Assembly (NCBI GenBank): GCA_027353465.1
Contig: DAIEHR010000281.1
Span: 1 to 35,726, forward strand
Direction: 5' to 3'
From: Acetobacteraceae bacterium
GTDB taxonomy: Bacteria; Pseudomonadota; Alphaproteobacteria; Acetobacterales; Acetobacteraceae
Length of the DNA stretch: 35,726 bases
Under the pieces are notes generated by a model. That model made no database searches and was not told where the DNA came from. It saw only the letters and a program-made list of their open reading frames with translations. Of this stretch, positions 7,603-15,834 are shown piece by piece (position 1 is the first letter of the stretch; each line of letters begins with the position of its first letter). Position numbers and translations under genes: made by a program.

Positions 7603-9402
7603 ATGTCTTTATTCGACAAGGTCATCGGCGGCTTTTCCCCCGGCGCGTCGCTGCGCCGGGGGATCCAGCTCCTGGAAAAAGGAGACGCAAAGGGCGCCTT
7701 CGCACTGCTTTCCCGCGCCGCCCGGGCCAGCATTCCCGAAGCTGAATTCCGTGTGGGCCGCTGTTACCTGGAAGGGGCGGGTGTTCCGCCCAGCAGGGCG
7801 GACGGCGTCCGGTGGGTGGAGCGCGCCGCGGAAAAGGGCTATGTCGAGGCACAAGCCCTGTTGGCGACGCTATGTCTGCATGGCATGGCACCGGGTTTTG
7901 CCAACAGCGGCCTGGGCACCGGTGCGGGCCTGTTTGGCGGCCAGTCCACGGCCGAACCTGACTATCAAACCGCGGCAAAATGGGCCAGACGCGCCGCCGA
8001 GGCCGGTTCCGCCGATGGCCAGGCAGTGCTGGGCTTCATCCTGACCTCCGGCCCGGAAAACCTGCGTAACGTCGAGGAAGGCGATCGCTGGTACGAAAAA
8101 TCAGCCGCCGGCGGTTGCCCGCAAGGTCAGCTCGGCTGGGCCCTTGTCCTGGCTCGCGACACCAGTAAACCCGGTGTCCAGGAAGAATTGATCAAAAACC
8201 TGTCGCAGGCCGCGGAAAACGGCCTCGCCACGGCACTTTACCTCTACGGCATGGTTCTGGAACGTGGCCTTGGCGTCCCGCAGGATCGCGCCGCGGCGGC
8301 CGCCCACTACAAGCAAGGGGCCGAAAAAGGCAACCGCGGTGCCCAGGCTCGCTGGGGCTTTGCCCTGATGGAAGGCAACGGTGTCGAAAAGAACCCAACC
8401 GAGGGCGAATCCTGGTTGCGCCGAGCCGCCTTGGCCGGCGATCCGGAAGCCGCCGCGCTGGTTGGCGACATCTACGCCCGGGGCGGCACTTTGCCGCCGA
8501 ACTATGCCGAAGCCGCGATGTGGTTCCGCCGGGCCGCCGACGCCAACCACAAGGGCGCTGCCCGCGCCTTGGGCATGCTGTATCTGACCGGCGCCGGCGT
8601 GCAGCGCGATCAGGACGAAGCCGCGAAACTGTTCAGCGTGGCCGCACAAGCGGGCGATGCGGGCGCCCATGTTGATCTGGGTAACCTGCTGCTGCGCGGT
8701 CATGGCGACGAGCAAGACCAGATCCGCACACGCTCGTGGTTCGAGCAGGCTGCCGCTTCGGGCGATCTGATCGCCGCCTTCAACTTTGGCGTCTGTCTGG
8801 CAGAAGGCGTGGGCATTGAACGCGACGACCGCAAGGCCGCCGAGTGGCTGCGGCGAGCCGCCGACGGGGTGGTTAACGCCCAGTATTGGTACGGCCGCAT
8901 GCTGGTGGAAGGCCGCGGCGTGGAAGCCAACCCCGAAGAAGGCCGCATCTGGATCGCTAAGGCCGCCGAAATCGGCATGATCGAAGCCGAGGTCATGTTG
9001 GCGGATATGATGTTGTCCGGGCGCGGTGGCACGAAAGACCATCCGGCTGCTCTGGCCCTGTTCGAAAAAGCCGCCGGCCGTGGCCATGTCGGCGCGATGT
9101 TTGCCGTCGGCGCCATGTATGGCGGCGGTCACGACGTCCCGTGGGACCGGGTCACGGCCCAGCGCTGGTTCCGCGCCGCCGCCGAACGCGGCCACCCCTA
9201 TGCCCAGATGATGCTGGGTCGCTATCTCGCCCGCAAACTGGCCGGCGAGCAAGACATCGAACAGGCTAGGCGATGGACCGAACGGGCTGTCGCTCAGGGG
9301 CTTCAGGACGCGAAAGCCGACCTCGCCGCACTTCCGCCGCCCATTCATCAAGACGGCGATGCCACCCCCGAAGATACGGCAACCCGGGCCGCGGGCGACT
9401 AA
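7603..9402 (+). CDS. SEL1-like repeat protein
   Basis: A 599-residue protein built of about a dozen SEL1-type repeats of roughly 36 residues. Typical units are AEFRVGRCYLEGAGVPPSRA, AARALGMLYLTGAGVQRD and AQYWYGRMLVEGRGVEANP. Each has the alternating helices and GxGVxxD turn of the family, a subclass of TPR-like solenoids used as protein-interaction scaffolds. No signal peptide or membrane helix is seen, so it is probably cytoplasmic. AAGGA lies about twelve bases before the ATG. It sits 31 bases after the adaptor gene and three bases before the fusion glycosyltransferase, so a role as scaffold for the secretion or glycosylation apparatus is a reasonable inference. The C-terminal 25 residues are polar and unstructured-looking. 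Confidence 0.9.
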   Translation: MSLFDKVIGGFSPGASLRRGIQLLEKGDAKGAFALLSRAARASIPEAEFRVGRCYLEGAGVPPSRADGVRWVERAAEKGYVEAQALLATLCLHGMAPGFANSGLGTGAGLFGGQSTAEPDYQTAAKWARRAAEAGSADGQAVLGFILTSGPENLRNVEEGDRWYEKSAAGGCPQGQLGWALVLARDTSKPGVQEELIKNLSQAAENGLATALYLYGMVLERGLGVPQDRAAAAAHYKQGAEKGNRGAQARWGFALMEGNGVEKNPTEGESWLRRAALAGDPEAAALVGDIYARGGTLPPNYAEAAMWFRRAADANHKGAARALGMLYLTGAGVQRDQDEAAKLFSVAAQAGDAGAHVDLGNLLLRGHGDEQDQIRTRSWFEQAAASGDLIAAFNFGVCLAEGVGIERDDRKAAEWLRRAADGVVNAQYWYGRMLVEGRGVEANPEEGRIWIAKAAEIGMIEAEVMLADMMLSGRGGTKDHPAALALFEKAAGRGHVGAMFAVGAMYGGGHDVPWDRVTAQRWFRAAAERGHPYAQMMLGRYLARKLAGEQDIEQARRWTERAVAQGLQDAKADLAALPPPIHQDGDATPEDTATRAAGD

Positions 9403-9405
9403 CCT

Positions 9406-12300
9406 ATGCCGGCGGCCGACCCAGGCGCTGAACCAGCGGTAGTGGCGCTTGCACGAACCGCTATCTCTCACGGTATGGCAGCCATCGGCGAGCAGGACTC
9501 GGCCACCGCACTGCGCTGGATGGAGCGGGCGCGAAGGTTGGTGCCCAAAGACCCGAATGTCGCCCTGACACTGGCCAGTCTCTGCCTCACCGCCAATCCA
9601 GCCCGGGCCGAGGCGCTGTTTGCCGCGGTCGCCCGGGAACACGATGTCCGGCAGGCGTGGCTTGGCCTCGCCGCCGTCAAGGTTCGGGCAGGCGATCTGG
9701 AAGCGGCAGCCGAACCGTTGGCCCGGGTTTTGTCGTACTACGCGCTCGATCAGGACTCGGCGGCACTGGCGGATCGGGTCGCTCCTTCCGGCTGGTGCGC
9801 GCTCAGTCCGATTGGCGCATTGGAAATTCACGCCACGCAGAACAGACCGATGACCGTACGGCTGGATGGCCGGACGATATCCGCTAAATGGCTGCCGAAG
9901 GGCTGGGAACGGGGCCAGGCGATAGAGGTGCTCGTGAACGGGGTTCACCTGCTTGGAAGCCCCATTCGGGTCGCTGCCATCCGGCGAACAATGGGCTGCA
10001 TCGAAGCCCGGGACGGCGGCCTGCGCGGGTGGGCGTGGCATCCGAACGACCCTACGACCGACCCGGTTCTGACCCTAACAGACCACAGGGGTCGCCAACG
10101 AACCATAATCCCCAACGATGAATCCATCGCGGTCGCCGATACGGGGCCGCTGGCCCGTCCCCGGTCTTTCAGCCTTACCGGCGCCGAACTACGGGGTTTG
10201 GCAGGCCCGCTAAGCGTCAGCGGACCTGACGGCCGCGAACTGACCGGAAGCCCGGTTGATCCCGGTTTTGAGAGCGCGTTCTACAGTCAGGCCGCCCTGC
10301 GGATCGGCCGCGAACACTCTGCGTTCCAGACGACCCTGCCTGTCAGTGCCCCTGTTCCGGCCGAACCGATCGGGTCTGGCAAAGGACAGCGCGGCGCGAC
10401 CGTCGTGATCCCGGTGCATAACGGCGGTCCAGTCGTTTCGGCCTGTCTGACCAGCGTCCTCGCGTCCGTCCCCGACGATTTGCGTGTCCTGGTGATCGAC
10501 GACGGTTCCACCGATCCGTCGATCATCGGCACCATCGATGGCCTGCACGCACAACGCCGGATCGATCTGCACCGGCACGCCACCGCCCAGGGCTTTCCGG
10601 CCAGCGCCAACGCGGGACTCCGCCTGGCCAAAGGCCGGGACGTCGTGCTGCTGAACAGCGACACGCTTGTGCCCCCCGGCTGGATCGAACGGCTGCGTGC
10701 AACCGCCTATTCCGCGCCAGATATCTTCAGCGTCACACCGATGTCTAACGACGCCAGCATCGTCAGCTATCCCGGACCCGCCGGGACAAATCCGGTGCCC
10801 GATCAAGCCGCCACGAACCGGTTGGACCGGCTGGCGGAAAAGGCAAACGGATGCGCCACCGTGGATATTCCGGTCGGTGTGGGGTTTTGCCTTTACCTGC
10901 GCCGTGATGGCCTCGATGCCGTGGGGGCATTCCGATCCGATGTCTTCGCCCAGGGCTATGGGGAGGAAAACGATCTGTGCCTGCGTGCCAGACGGCTGGG
11001 GTGGCGAAACGTCGCCCTCACGGGACTATTTGTTGGTCACCATGCCGGAACATCGTTCGGTCCGGATGCCATCCATCTGCGCAGGCGCAACGGCCGCCTG
11101 CTAGAGGCTTTGCACCCCGGATACGACGCACTGATCGAACAGTTTCTCCGCGCCGACCCGCTGGCCGCGGCCCGGCGTGCGATCGATTTGCTCGCCTGGA
11201 AACAGCGCGGGCGACGGTGGCGACAAGCGGCGATCGTAATCACGCACAATGACGGCGGCGGCGTCGAACACCAGGTGCGGCGGATCACCGAGAAGCATGC
11301 GGCGGACGGCCGCCGGCCGATTGTGCTGCGCCCGGCCGAAACCAGCGCCCAACAGCCCGCGATCGCCGTGCATGACGGGGCGGAAGACGATCTTCCGAAT
11401 CTGACGTTTGCCATGCCGACGGACCTACCGTTACTTCTGCGTCTTCTGCGCGTCGCCCGAGCGGATCATATCGAGGTACACCACCTCGCGGAACATGGGT
11501 CCGCGATCTACAGCCTGATCTCGAGGCTCGGGTTGGCCTATGATGTGCATATTCACGATTATGCCTGGATCTGTCCCCGTATCTCGCTGGTGGCTGCATT
11601 CAACCGGTATTGTGGGGAACCCGATCTGGAGGAGTGTGAGGCGTGTATCGCCGACAACGGACATTTCCTCAAAGAAGATATCGGGGTCGGGGATTTGCGG
11701 CGGCGGTCCGAACGATTTCTTGTTGGCGCCAGGCAGGTGATCGTGCCCGCCGACGACGTCGGACGGCGCCTGCGCCGATACTTTCCCACGGTTCGGGCAG
11801 CCACAATCCCACACGAAGATAATCGGGCGACAAGCCGTTCCCCAAGCCCGGCCCCACGCCTGAGCGGACGATCACGTGTCTGCGTCGTCGGCGCCATCGG
11901 AGTTCACAAGGGCTACGATATCCTGCTGGCTTGCGCACGGGATGCGCAACGACGCGATTTAGACTTGGAATTCGTGGTCGTTGGGCACACCATCGATGAC
12001 GCCAGGATCATGGCCACGGATCGAGTATTCGTGACGGGCGAGTATGATTCCGCCGAAGCGACCGCATTGATCGCCGCCCAGAATGCGGCACTTGGTTTCG
12101 TGCCGTCTATCTGGCCAGAGACGTGGTGCCTGACGCTTGGGGAAATCTGGCGCGCCGGCTTGGATGCCGCCGCCTTTGACATTGGCGCGCCGGCGGAGCG
12201 GATCAGAAAAACCGGGCGTGGACTGGTTCTTCCATTGGGGTTATCCCCCAATGCTATTAACAATGCGCTGCTTGCGACAATCCGGGCGGCGGGGCTTTGA
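9406..12300 (+). CDS. Multidomain glycosyltransferase: TPR-like, beta domain, GT2, GT4-like
   Basis: A 964-residue fusion. Residues about 15-110 look like TPR helices (RWMERARRLVPKDPNVALTL). About 120-310 is a beta-rich segment containing GLRGWAWHPNDPTTDPV, of unknown function. A GT2 domain begins near 330 (GATVVIPVHNGG) with DDGS at 365-368, LLNSDTLVPPGW and GYGEENDLCLRARR. The C-terminal part (about 600-964) resembles a GT-B/GT4 enzyme: VEHQVRRITEKHAADGRRP, then GAIGVHKGYDILLACARD and WPETWCLTLGEIWRAGL. Two sugar-transfer activities in one chain suggest stepwise glycan building on a nucleotide-sugar donor. No membrane helix is evident. Only three bases separate it from the SEL1 gene, so the two are probably co-translated. 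The acceptor is unknown. Confidence 0.85.
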   Translation: MPAADPGAEPAVVALARTAISHGMAAIGEQDSATALRWMERARRLVPKDPNVALTLASLCLTANPARAEALFAAVAREHDVRQAWLGLAAVKVRAGDLEAAAEPLARVLSYYALDQDSAALADRVAPSGWCALSPIGALEIHATQNRPMTVRLDGRTISAKWLPKGWERGQAIEVLVNGVHLLGSPIRVAAIRRTMGCIEARDGGLRGWAWHPNDPTTDPVLTLTDHRGRQRTIIPNDESIAVADTGPLARPRSFSLTGAELRGLAGPLSVSGPDGRELTGSPVDPGFESAFYSQAALRIGREHSAFQTTLPVSAPVPAEPIGSGKGQRGATVVIPVHNGGPVVSACLTSVLASVPDDLRVLVIDDGSTDPSIIGTIDGLHAQRRIDLHRHATAQGFPASANAGLRLAKGRDVVLLNSDTLVPPGWIERLRATAYSAPDIFSVTPMSNDASIVSYPGPAGTNPVPDQAATNRLDRLAEKANGCATVDIPVGVGFCLYLRRDGLDAVGAFRSDVFAQGYGEENDLCLRARRLGWRNVALTGLFVGHHAGTSFGPDAIHLRRRNGRLLEALHPGYDALIEQFLRADPLAAARRAIDLLAWKQRGRRWRQAAIVITHNDGGGVEHQVRRITEKHAADGRRPIVLRPAETSAQQPAIAVHDGAEDDLPNLTFAMPTDLPLLLRLLRVARADHIEVHHLAEHGSAIYSLISRLGLAYDVHIHDYAWICPRISLVAAFNRYCGEPDLEECEACIADNGHFLKEDIGVGDLRRRSERFLVGARQVIVPADDVGRRLRRYFPTVRAATIPHEDNRATSRSPSPAPRLSGRSRVCVVGAIGVHKGYDILLACARDAQRRDLDLEFVVVGHTIDDARIMATDRVFVTGEYDSAEATALIAAQNAALGFVPSIWPETWCLTLGEIWRAGLDAAAFDIGAPAERIRKTGRGLVLPLGLSPNAINNALLATIRAAGL

Positions 12301-12318
12301 CGAAGGATAACGACCGAC

Positions 12319-12387
12319 ATGCCCCTTAACCCCACTTATCACGTTGCTTCCGCCGATCTTTCTGACCTAGTGATAAAAGTCGTATAA
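12319..12387 (+). CDS. Possible 22-residue leader ORF coupled to the next gene
   Basis: An ATG at 12319 opens 22 codons (beginning MPLNPTYHV, ending LVIKVV) whose TAA overlaps the next gene's ATG as TAATG. AAGGA at 12303-12307 is twelve bases upstream, a rather long spacing. The frame is also the continuation of the glycosyltransferase frame after its stop. TTATCAC (12336-12342) and GTGATAA (12370-12376) inside it form an inverted repeat. Whether it is translated is uncertain. Confidence 0.25.
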   Translation: MPLNPTYHVASADLSDLVIKVV

Positions 12388-12388
12388 T
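12383..12388 (+). promoter_or_regulatory. TATAAT match upstream of the 12387 gene
   Basis: A perfect -10 hexamer lies at 12383-12388, overlapping the first possible ATG (12387). No good -35 is visible. If active, it would favour the second ATG at 12420 as the start of the protein. Confidence 0.2.
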
Positions 12389-13469
12389 GGCACGAACATC
12401 TAAACAGCGAGTCAGCCGCATGTCCGAAGCCGCAAGTGCGGAAAGAACACCACCCCCGGCAGCGAAGCCGGTGACCGAACCTGCCAATTCATCACCAGAC
12501 CCGTCGAACCGTGTCGCCGAGTTGCAAGTAACAGCGCACCTGATGACGCTGGAAACAGGGTTGTTCTGCGTCTTCCAGACCCCTGGCAGCGCGCCGCCGG
12601 AGGCAGCGACCGGGCTGCCCGGCGTCCGCATCACGCCCGCCCCGGGCCTGGCCGGTCGAGCGGAAGCCGTTACTGTCAGCACATTTCGTGAAGACGGATG
12701 GCTGAACGGAACCGCGGCCCTGGTTCGTGTTACCGACGGATCGGCGCAGATTCTCGTCACGATCTATCAAAACAAAGGCATGGACGCCGCCCCCAGGTTG
12801 CAGGTTCTTCGCCTGAGTGGCGAACCGAATGCGCCGGCCGCGCCAGAACCGGCGGCCGCCACTGCACCGGCTCCCAAGCCGGCGGCCGAACCGGAACAGC
12901 CGGAAGCGAACCCGGAAGTCATGGCACACGTCCAGCGCATGGGCGATGTCGGCGTCAAACTTGGCGAATGGCTCGGCCTGAAGGGAAGCCGTCAGTGGGT
13001 GGAAGGTTTCGGGCTGGCCCCTGCCAATGGCATCGCTCTGGAAGACATCGAATACCAGGCCGTGTTGGGCCGCAACTGGCTTTCTCCATGGGTCGAGGGC
13101 GGTAAGTTCTGCGGCAGCCGCGGCATGGCATTGCCCCTGCTTGGCATCAAGATCCGCCTGAAGGGCGCCGCCGCCCGCGCGTTCGATTGCAGTTATTCGG
13201 CGACGTTCGTCGATGGCAGCGCGGTTGGGCCGGTCAACGCGGGCGAGGCCTGTGAAGCCGAAAGTCTAGCGGCGCTGGAAGCGTTCCAGGTCGTCCTGCA
13301 ACCGCGTGCGGGCAGGGCCGCGGCTAAGGCCCCCGCTGGCAAAGCCGCGACCAAGGCTCCCGCTGGCAAAACCCGCACTGGCAAAGCCGCGACCAAAGCC
13401 CCCATTGGCAAAACCCCCGCTGGCAGAACCGCGCCCAGGGCCGCCACGAAGCCACGCGCCAAATCATAA
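12387..13469 (+). CDS. Unrecognised protein with weakly ChW-like domain and Lys/Ala/Pro-rich tail
   Basis: I do not recognise this 360-residue protein. Residues about 41-145 form a beta-rich domain (NRVAELQVTAHLMTLETGLF to LQVLRLSG). An Ala/Pro linker spans 148-175. Residues about 176-304 have hydrophobic-W-like character: IEYQAVLGRNWLSPWVEGGK, then GMALPLLGIKIRLKG and YSATFVDGSAVGPV. This resembles clostridial hydrophobic W repeats (IxYxAxV..GW..W..G...G..G..L.L..I.IxL), but the match is weak. The last 55 residues are low complexity, KAPAGKAATKAPAGK-like, strongly basic and encoded by imperfect DNA repeats. There is no classical signal peptide. The first ATG overlaps an upstream TAA; ATG 12420 (MSEAASAER) is an alternative. 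Its place between two glycosyltransferases suggests a substrate, carbohydrate-binding or surface role. Confidence 0.7.
   Translation: MARTSKQRVSRMSEAASAERTPPPAAKPVTEPANSSPDPSNRVAELQVTAHLMTLETGLFCVFQTPGSAPPEAATGLPGVRITPAPGLAGRAEAVTVSTFREDGWLNGTAALVRVTDGSAQILVTIYQNKGMDAAPRLQVLRLSGEPNAPAAPEPAAATAPAPKPAAEPEQPEANPEVMAHVQRMGDVGVKLGEWLGLKGSRQWVEGFGLAPANGIALEDIEYQAVLGRNWLSPWVEGGKFCGSRGMALPLLGIKIRLKGAAARAFDCSYSATFVDGSAVGPVNAGEACEAESLAALEAFQVVLQPRAGRAAAKAPAGKAATKAPAGKTRTGKAATKAPIGKTPAGRTAPRAATKPRAKS
13319..13436 (+). repeat. Imperfect tandem repeats encoding the basic tail
   Basis: Units around CCCGCTGGCAAAGCCGCGACC recur with substitutions, encoding repeated APAGKAATK-like peptides. This suggests expansion by slippage or unequal recombination, so tail length may differ between strains. 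Confidence 0.6.
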
Positions 13470-13499
13470 GATCGGCGCAACGTCATCGCGAATAGGCCA

Positions 13500-13521
13500 G
13501 TCAGCCGGCGCGCCGGCTGAC
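13500..13521. terminator. Perfect 22-base palindrome inside a larger inverted repeat
   Basis: Positions 13500-13521 form a perfect palindrome with 11-base half-sites beginning GTCAGCCGGCG. Outside it, CGAAT (13489-13493) matches ATTCG (13523-13527), and CGCAACG (13476-13482) matches CGTTGCG (13526-13532), giving further pairing options. It lies 31 bases after the stop of the previous gene and 38 before the next start. A terminator, an RNA processing stem or a protein-binding palindrome would all fit. No T-run follows. Confidence 0.5.
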
Positions 13522-13558
13522 AATTCGTTGCGGCGATTGTTCAGACAAGGTTAGCAGA

Positions 13559-14863
13559 TTGAAGTTCCTGTTCGTTCACCAGAACTACCCTGCCCAGTTC
13601 CTGCACATCGTCCGGCACCTTGTCGCGATTAAGCGGCATGAGGTGGTTTTCATTACCGAACCGAACGCGAACGAAATCGCCGGCGTCCGGAAAGTGCCTT
13701 ACATGAAGCCGAAGCTGGACGTTCCGGACGTTCATGTCGCGGCGCGCGAACTCGATAACGGCGTCCGGCGTGCGGAACTTGTATATCGCGCCGCGCACGG
13801 GCTGAACCACCTGGGCTACAAGCCCGACATCATCATCGGCCATCACGGCTGGGGTGAACTGCTGAATCTGCGCGATCTGTGGCCAGACGTGCCGACGTTG
13901 GGCTACATGGAGTTCTATTACCAATACAACACCGCCGATGTCGGGTTCGATCCCGAATTTCCGGCCGACCCGTTGGATTTTCCCCGAATCCGAGCCAAGA
14001 ATGCGATCAACCACATCGCGCTTAATCTGGGCGGCACAGGCCAATGCCCGACCAACTGGCAACTATCGACCTACCCCGAATGGGCTCGGCCTCAGATCGA
14101 ACTGATCTGGGAAGGCGTCGATCTGGAACTGTGCAGCCCGGACCCCGCGGCACGCAAAAAGACGCTGAAGGTCGGCGATATGACAATAAAGCCGACCGAC
14201 AAGCTTGTGACCTACGTTTCCCGCGACCTGGAACCCTACCGCGGCTTCCACATTATGATGCGGGCGCTTCCCGACCTGTTGAAGGCGCACAAGAGCCTGA
14301 AGGTCATCATGATCGGCGGCGATGGTATCAGCTATGGCGCCGCGCCGCGTCACGGCGGCAACTGGCGGGAAGTCATGCTGGCGGAGGTCGGCAAGAACAT
14401 CGATCCCGATCGCGTCGTCTTCCCCGGCCGCGTCCCCTACACCACCTATCTGTCCGCACTGCGCCGGTCCGACGCGCATGTCTATCTGACCTATCCATTC
14501 GTCGCTTCCTGGTCGATGCGGGAATCGATGGCAATCGGTTGCGCGGTCATCGGCGGCGCTGTCGATCCGGTGCGGGAGTTCATCACCCATGGCGAAAACG
14601 GCTTGCTGACACCGTTCCTGGAGCCGCATACCCTGGCGAGAACGATCCTCAATGTCCTCGAAGACAAGACGCTGAACGCCAAATTGCGCGAGAACGCGCG
14701 GGCGTATGCCGAAGCCAACCTCGCAATGGGCGACTACCTGGATCGATACTGCGAAGTGATCGCCCGGCTAACGGGCGAGCACCCGGGCCCCCAGGCGGAA
14801 CCGGAAACGCGAGTCGCCAGAAAGACCGCGCGGGGTCGCAAACTGATCACCGCGAACGCTTGA
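13559..14863 (+). CDS. Glycosyltransferase family 4
   Basis: A 434-residue GT-B fold enzyme beginning MKFLFVHQNYPAQFLHI, the standard start of this GT4 branch. PDIIIGHHGWGELLNLRDLW and TLGYMEFYYQYNTADVGFDP lie in the acceptor domain. The C-terminal donor domain has DKLVTYVSRDLEPYRGFHI and ALRRSDAHVYLTYPFVASWS, then MRESMAIGCAVIGGAVDPVR. The start codon is TTG, chosen because CAAGG ends eight bases upstream and the protein then starts exactly at the family N-terminus. The basic C-terminal tail (ARKTARGRKL) is unusual. It probably uses a nucleotide sugar at the cytoplasmic face. It ends the plus-strand secretion/glycosylation run; a 113-base gap separates it from fabI. Confidence 0.9.
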   Translation: MKFLFVHQNYPAQFLHIVRHLVAIKRHEVVFITEPNANEIAGVRKVPYMKPKLDVPDVHVAARELDNGVRRAELVYRAAHGLNHLGYKPDIIIGHHGWGELLNLRDLWPDVPTLGYMEFYYQYNTADVGFDPEFPADPLDFPRIRAKNAINHIALNLGGTGQCPTNWQLSTYPEWARPQIELIWEGVDLELCSPDPAARKKTLKVGDMTIKPTDKLVTYVSRDLEPYRGFHIMMRALPDLLKAHKSLKVIMIGGDGISYGAAPRHGGNWREVMLAEVGKNIDPDRVVFPGRVPYTTYLSALRRSDAHVYLTYPFVASWSMRESMAIGCAVIGGAVDPVREFITHGENGLLTPFLEPHTLARTILNVLEDKTLNAKLRENARAYAEANLAMGDYLDRYCEVIARLTGEHPGPQAEPETRVARKTARGRKLITANA

Positions 14864-14964
14864 ATCGGATCACCGCCGAGGCTGACAAACCGCCCGCCTC
14901 TTGCCCGATCCCGCCGCCTTGTGCCACCACGGCGAAACGACGCATGTCACTGCGCATTGTGACC

Positions 14965-14970
14965 GAGAGG
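14965..14970 (+). promoter_or_regulatory. Ribosome binding site deciding the fabI start
   Basis: GAGAGG at 14965-14970 is six bases from ATG 14977. It argues against the in-frame ATGs at 14944 and 14971. Confidence 0.6.
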
Positions 14971-14976
14971 ATGGTT

Positions 14977-15822
14977 ATGACCGATAGTGCTCCGGCACCT
15001 CAACCTGCCACAGGCACCCTGATGCGGGGGAAGCGCGGCGTTATCATGGGCGTGGCCAACGACCGGTCGCTGGCCTGGGGCATCGCCGCGGCCTGTGCGG
15101 CCCAAGGCGCGGAACTGGCATTCACCTATCAGGGCGAAGCGCTCGGTCGCCGGGTCCGCCCGCTGGCGGCGCAAGCCGGTTCCGACTTGCTGTTTCCCTG
15201 CGATGTGGCCGATGAAGCCAGTATCGACACCGCATTCGCCGAGATCGGCAAGCATTGGGACGGCATCGATTTCCTGGTTCATGCCATCGGCTATGCCGAC
15301 AAGCAGTGGTTGCGCGGCCGCTACCTGGACACCCCGCGCGAGGGGTTCCTCCAGGCGATGGACATCTCGTGCTACTCATTCACCGCCGTCTGCCAGCGCG
15401 CGGTGCCGATGATGAAACCGGGCGGCAGCCTGCTGACGCTTACCTATCTTGGCGCCGAACGGGTCGTGCCGCATTACAATGTGATGGGCGTTGCGAAAGC
15501 GGCGCTGGAGGCATCGGTGCGCTATATGGCGGCCGATCTGGGCACAGCCGGCATCCGCTGCAACGCGATCAGCGCCGGGCCGATCAAAACCCTCGCGGCC
15601 TACGGCGGCATCGGCGACTTCCAGTATATCCTCCGCTGGAACCAATTGAACTCCCCGATGCAGCGCAACACGACGATCGAGGATGTCGGCGGCGCGGGTG
15701 TCTATTTCCTGTCCGACCTGTCCTCCGGCGTGACTGGGGAAGTGCATCATGTCGATTGCGGCTACCACACCGTCGGCATGAAGAACCCGAACGCGCCCGA
15801 CATCGCCATCGTCGAAAGCTGA
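14977..15822 (+). CDS. fabI: Enoyl-[acyl-carrier-protein] reductase (NADH), FabI type
   Basis: A 281-residue short-chain dehydrogenase-fold enzyme that reduces trans-2-enoyl-ACP in the last step of each fatty-acid elongation cycle. The cofactor-binding segment GVANDRSLAWGIA (about 25-37) is the FabI variant of the Gly-rich loop. The catalytic arrangement is YLGAERVVPHYNVMGVAK, giving Tyr157, Tyr167 and Lys174 with the expected Tyr-x6-Lys spacing. ISAGPIKTLAA is the substrate-loop region where triclosan-type inhibitors act in this family. Downstream is RNTTIEDVGGAGVYFLSDLS. Start ATG 14977 follows GAGAGG. It lies twelve bases before aroC and is probably co-transcribed with it. Confidence 0.96.
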   Translation: MTDSAPAPQPATGTLMRGKRGVIMGVANDRSLAWGIAAACAAQGAELAFTYQGEALGRRVRPLAAQAGSDLLFPCDVADEASIDTAFAEIGKHWDGIDFLVHAIGYADKQWLRGRYLDTPREGFLQAMDISCYSFTAVCQRAVPMMKPGGSLLTLTYLGAERVVPHYNVMGVAKAALEASVRYMAADLGTAGIRCNAISAGPIKTLAAYGGIGDFQYILRWNQLNSPMQRNTTIEDVGGAGVYFLSDLSSGVTGEVHHVDCGYHTVGMKNPNAPDIAIVES

Positions 15823-15834
15823 CAGTCCGCCGCC

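Noticed and set aside
7603-9402. Minus-strand frame of about 646 codons opposite the SEL1 and glycosyltransferase genes
   Set aside because: Shadow of high-GC coding sequence; the plus strand has clear SEL1 repeats and GT motifs.
13319-13436. Repeats considered as a CRISPR-like array
   Set aside because: They are in frame, code for the Lys/Ala-rich tail, are imperfect and have no spacers.
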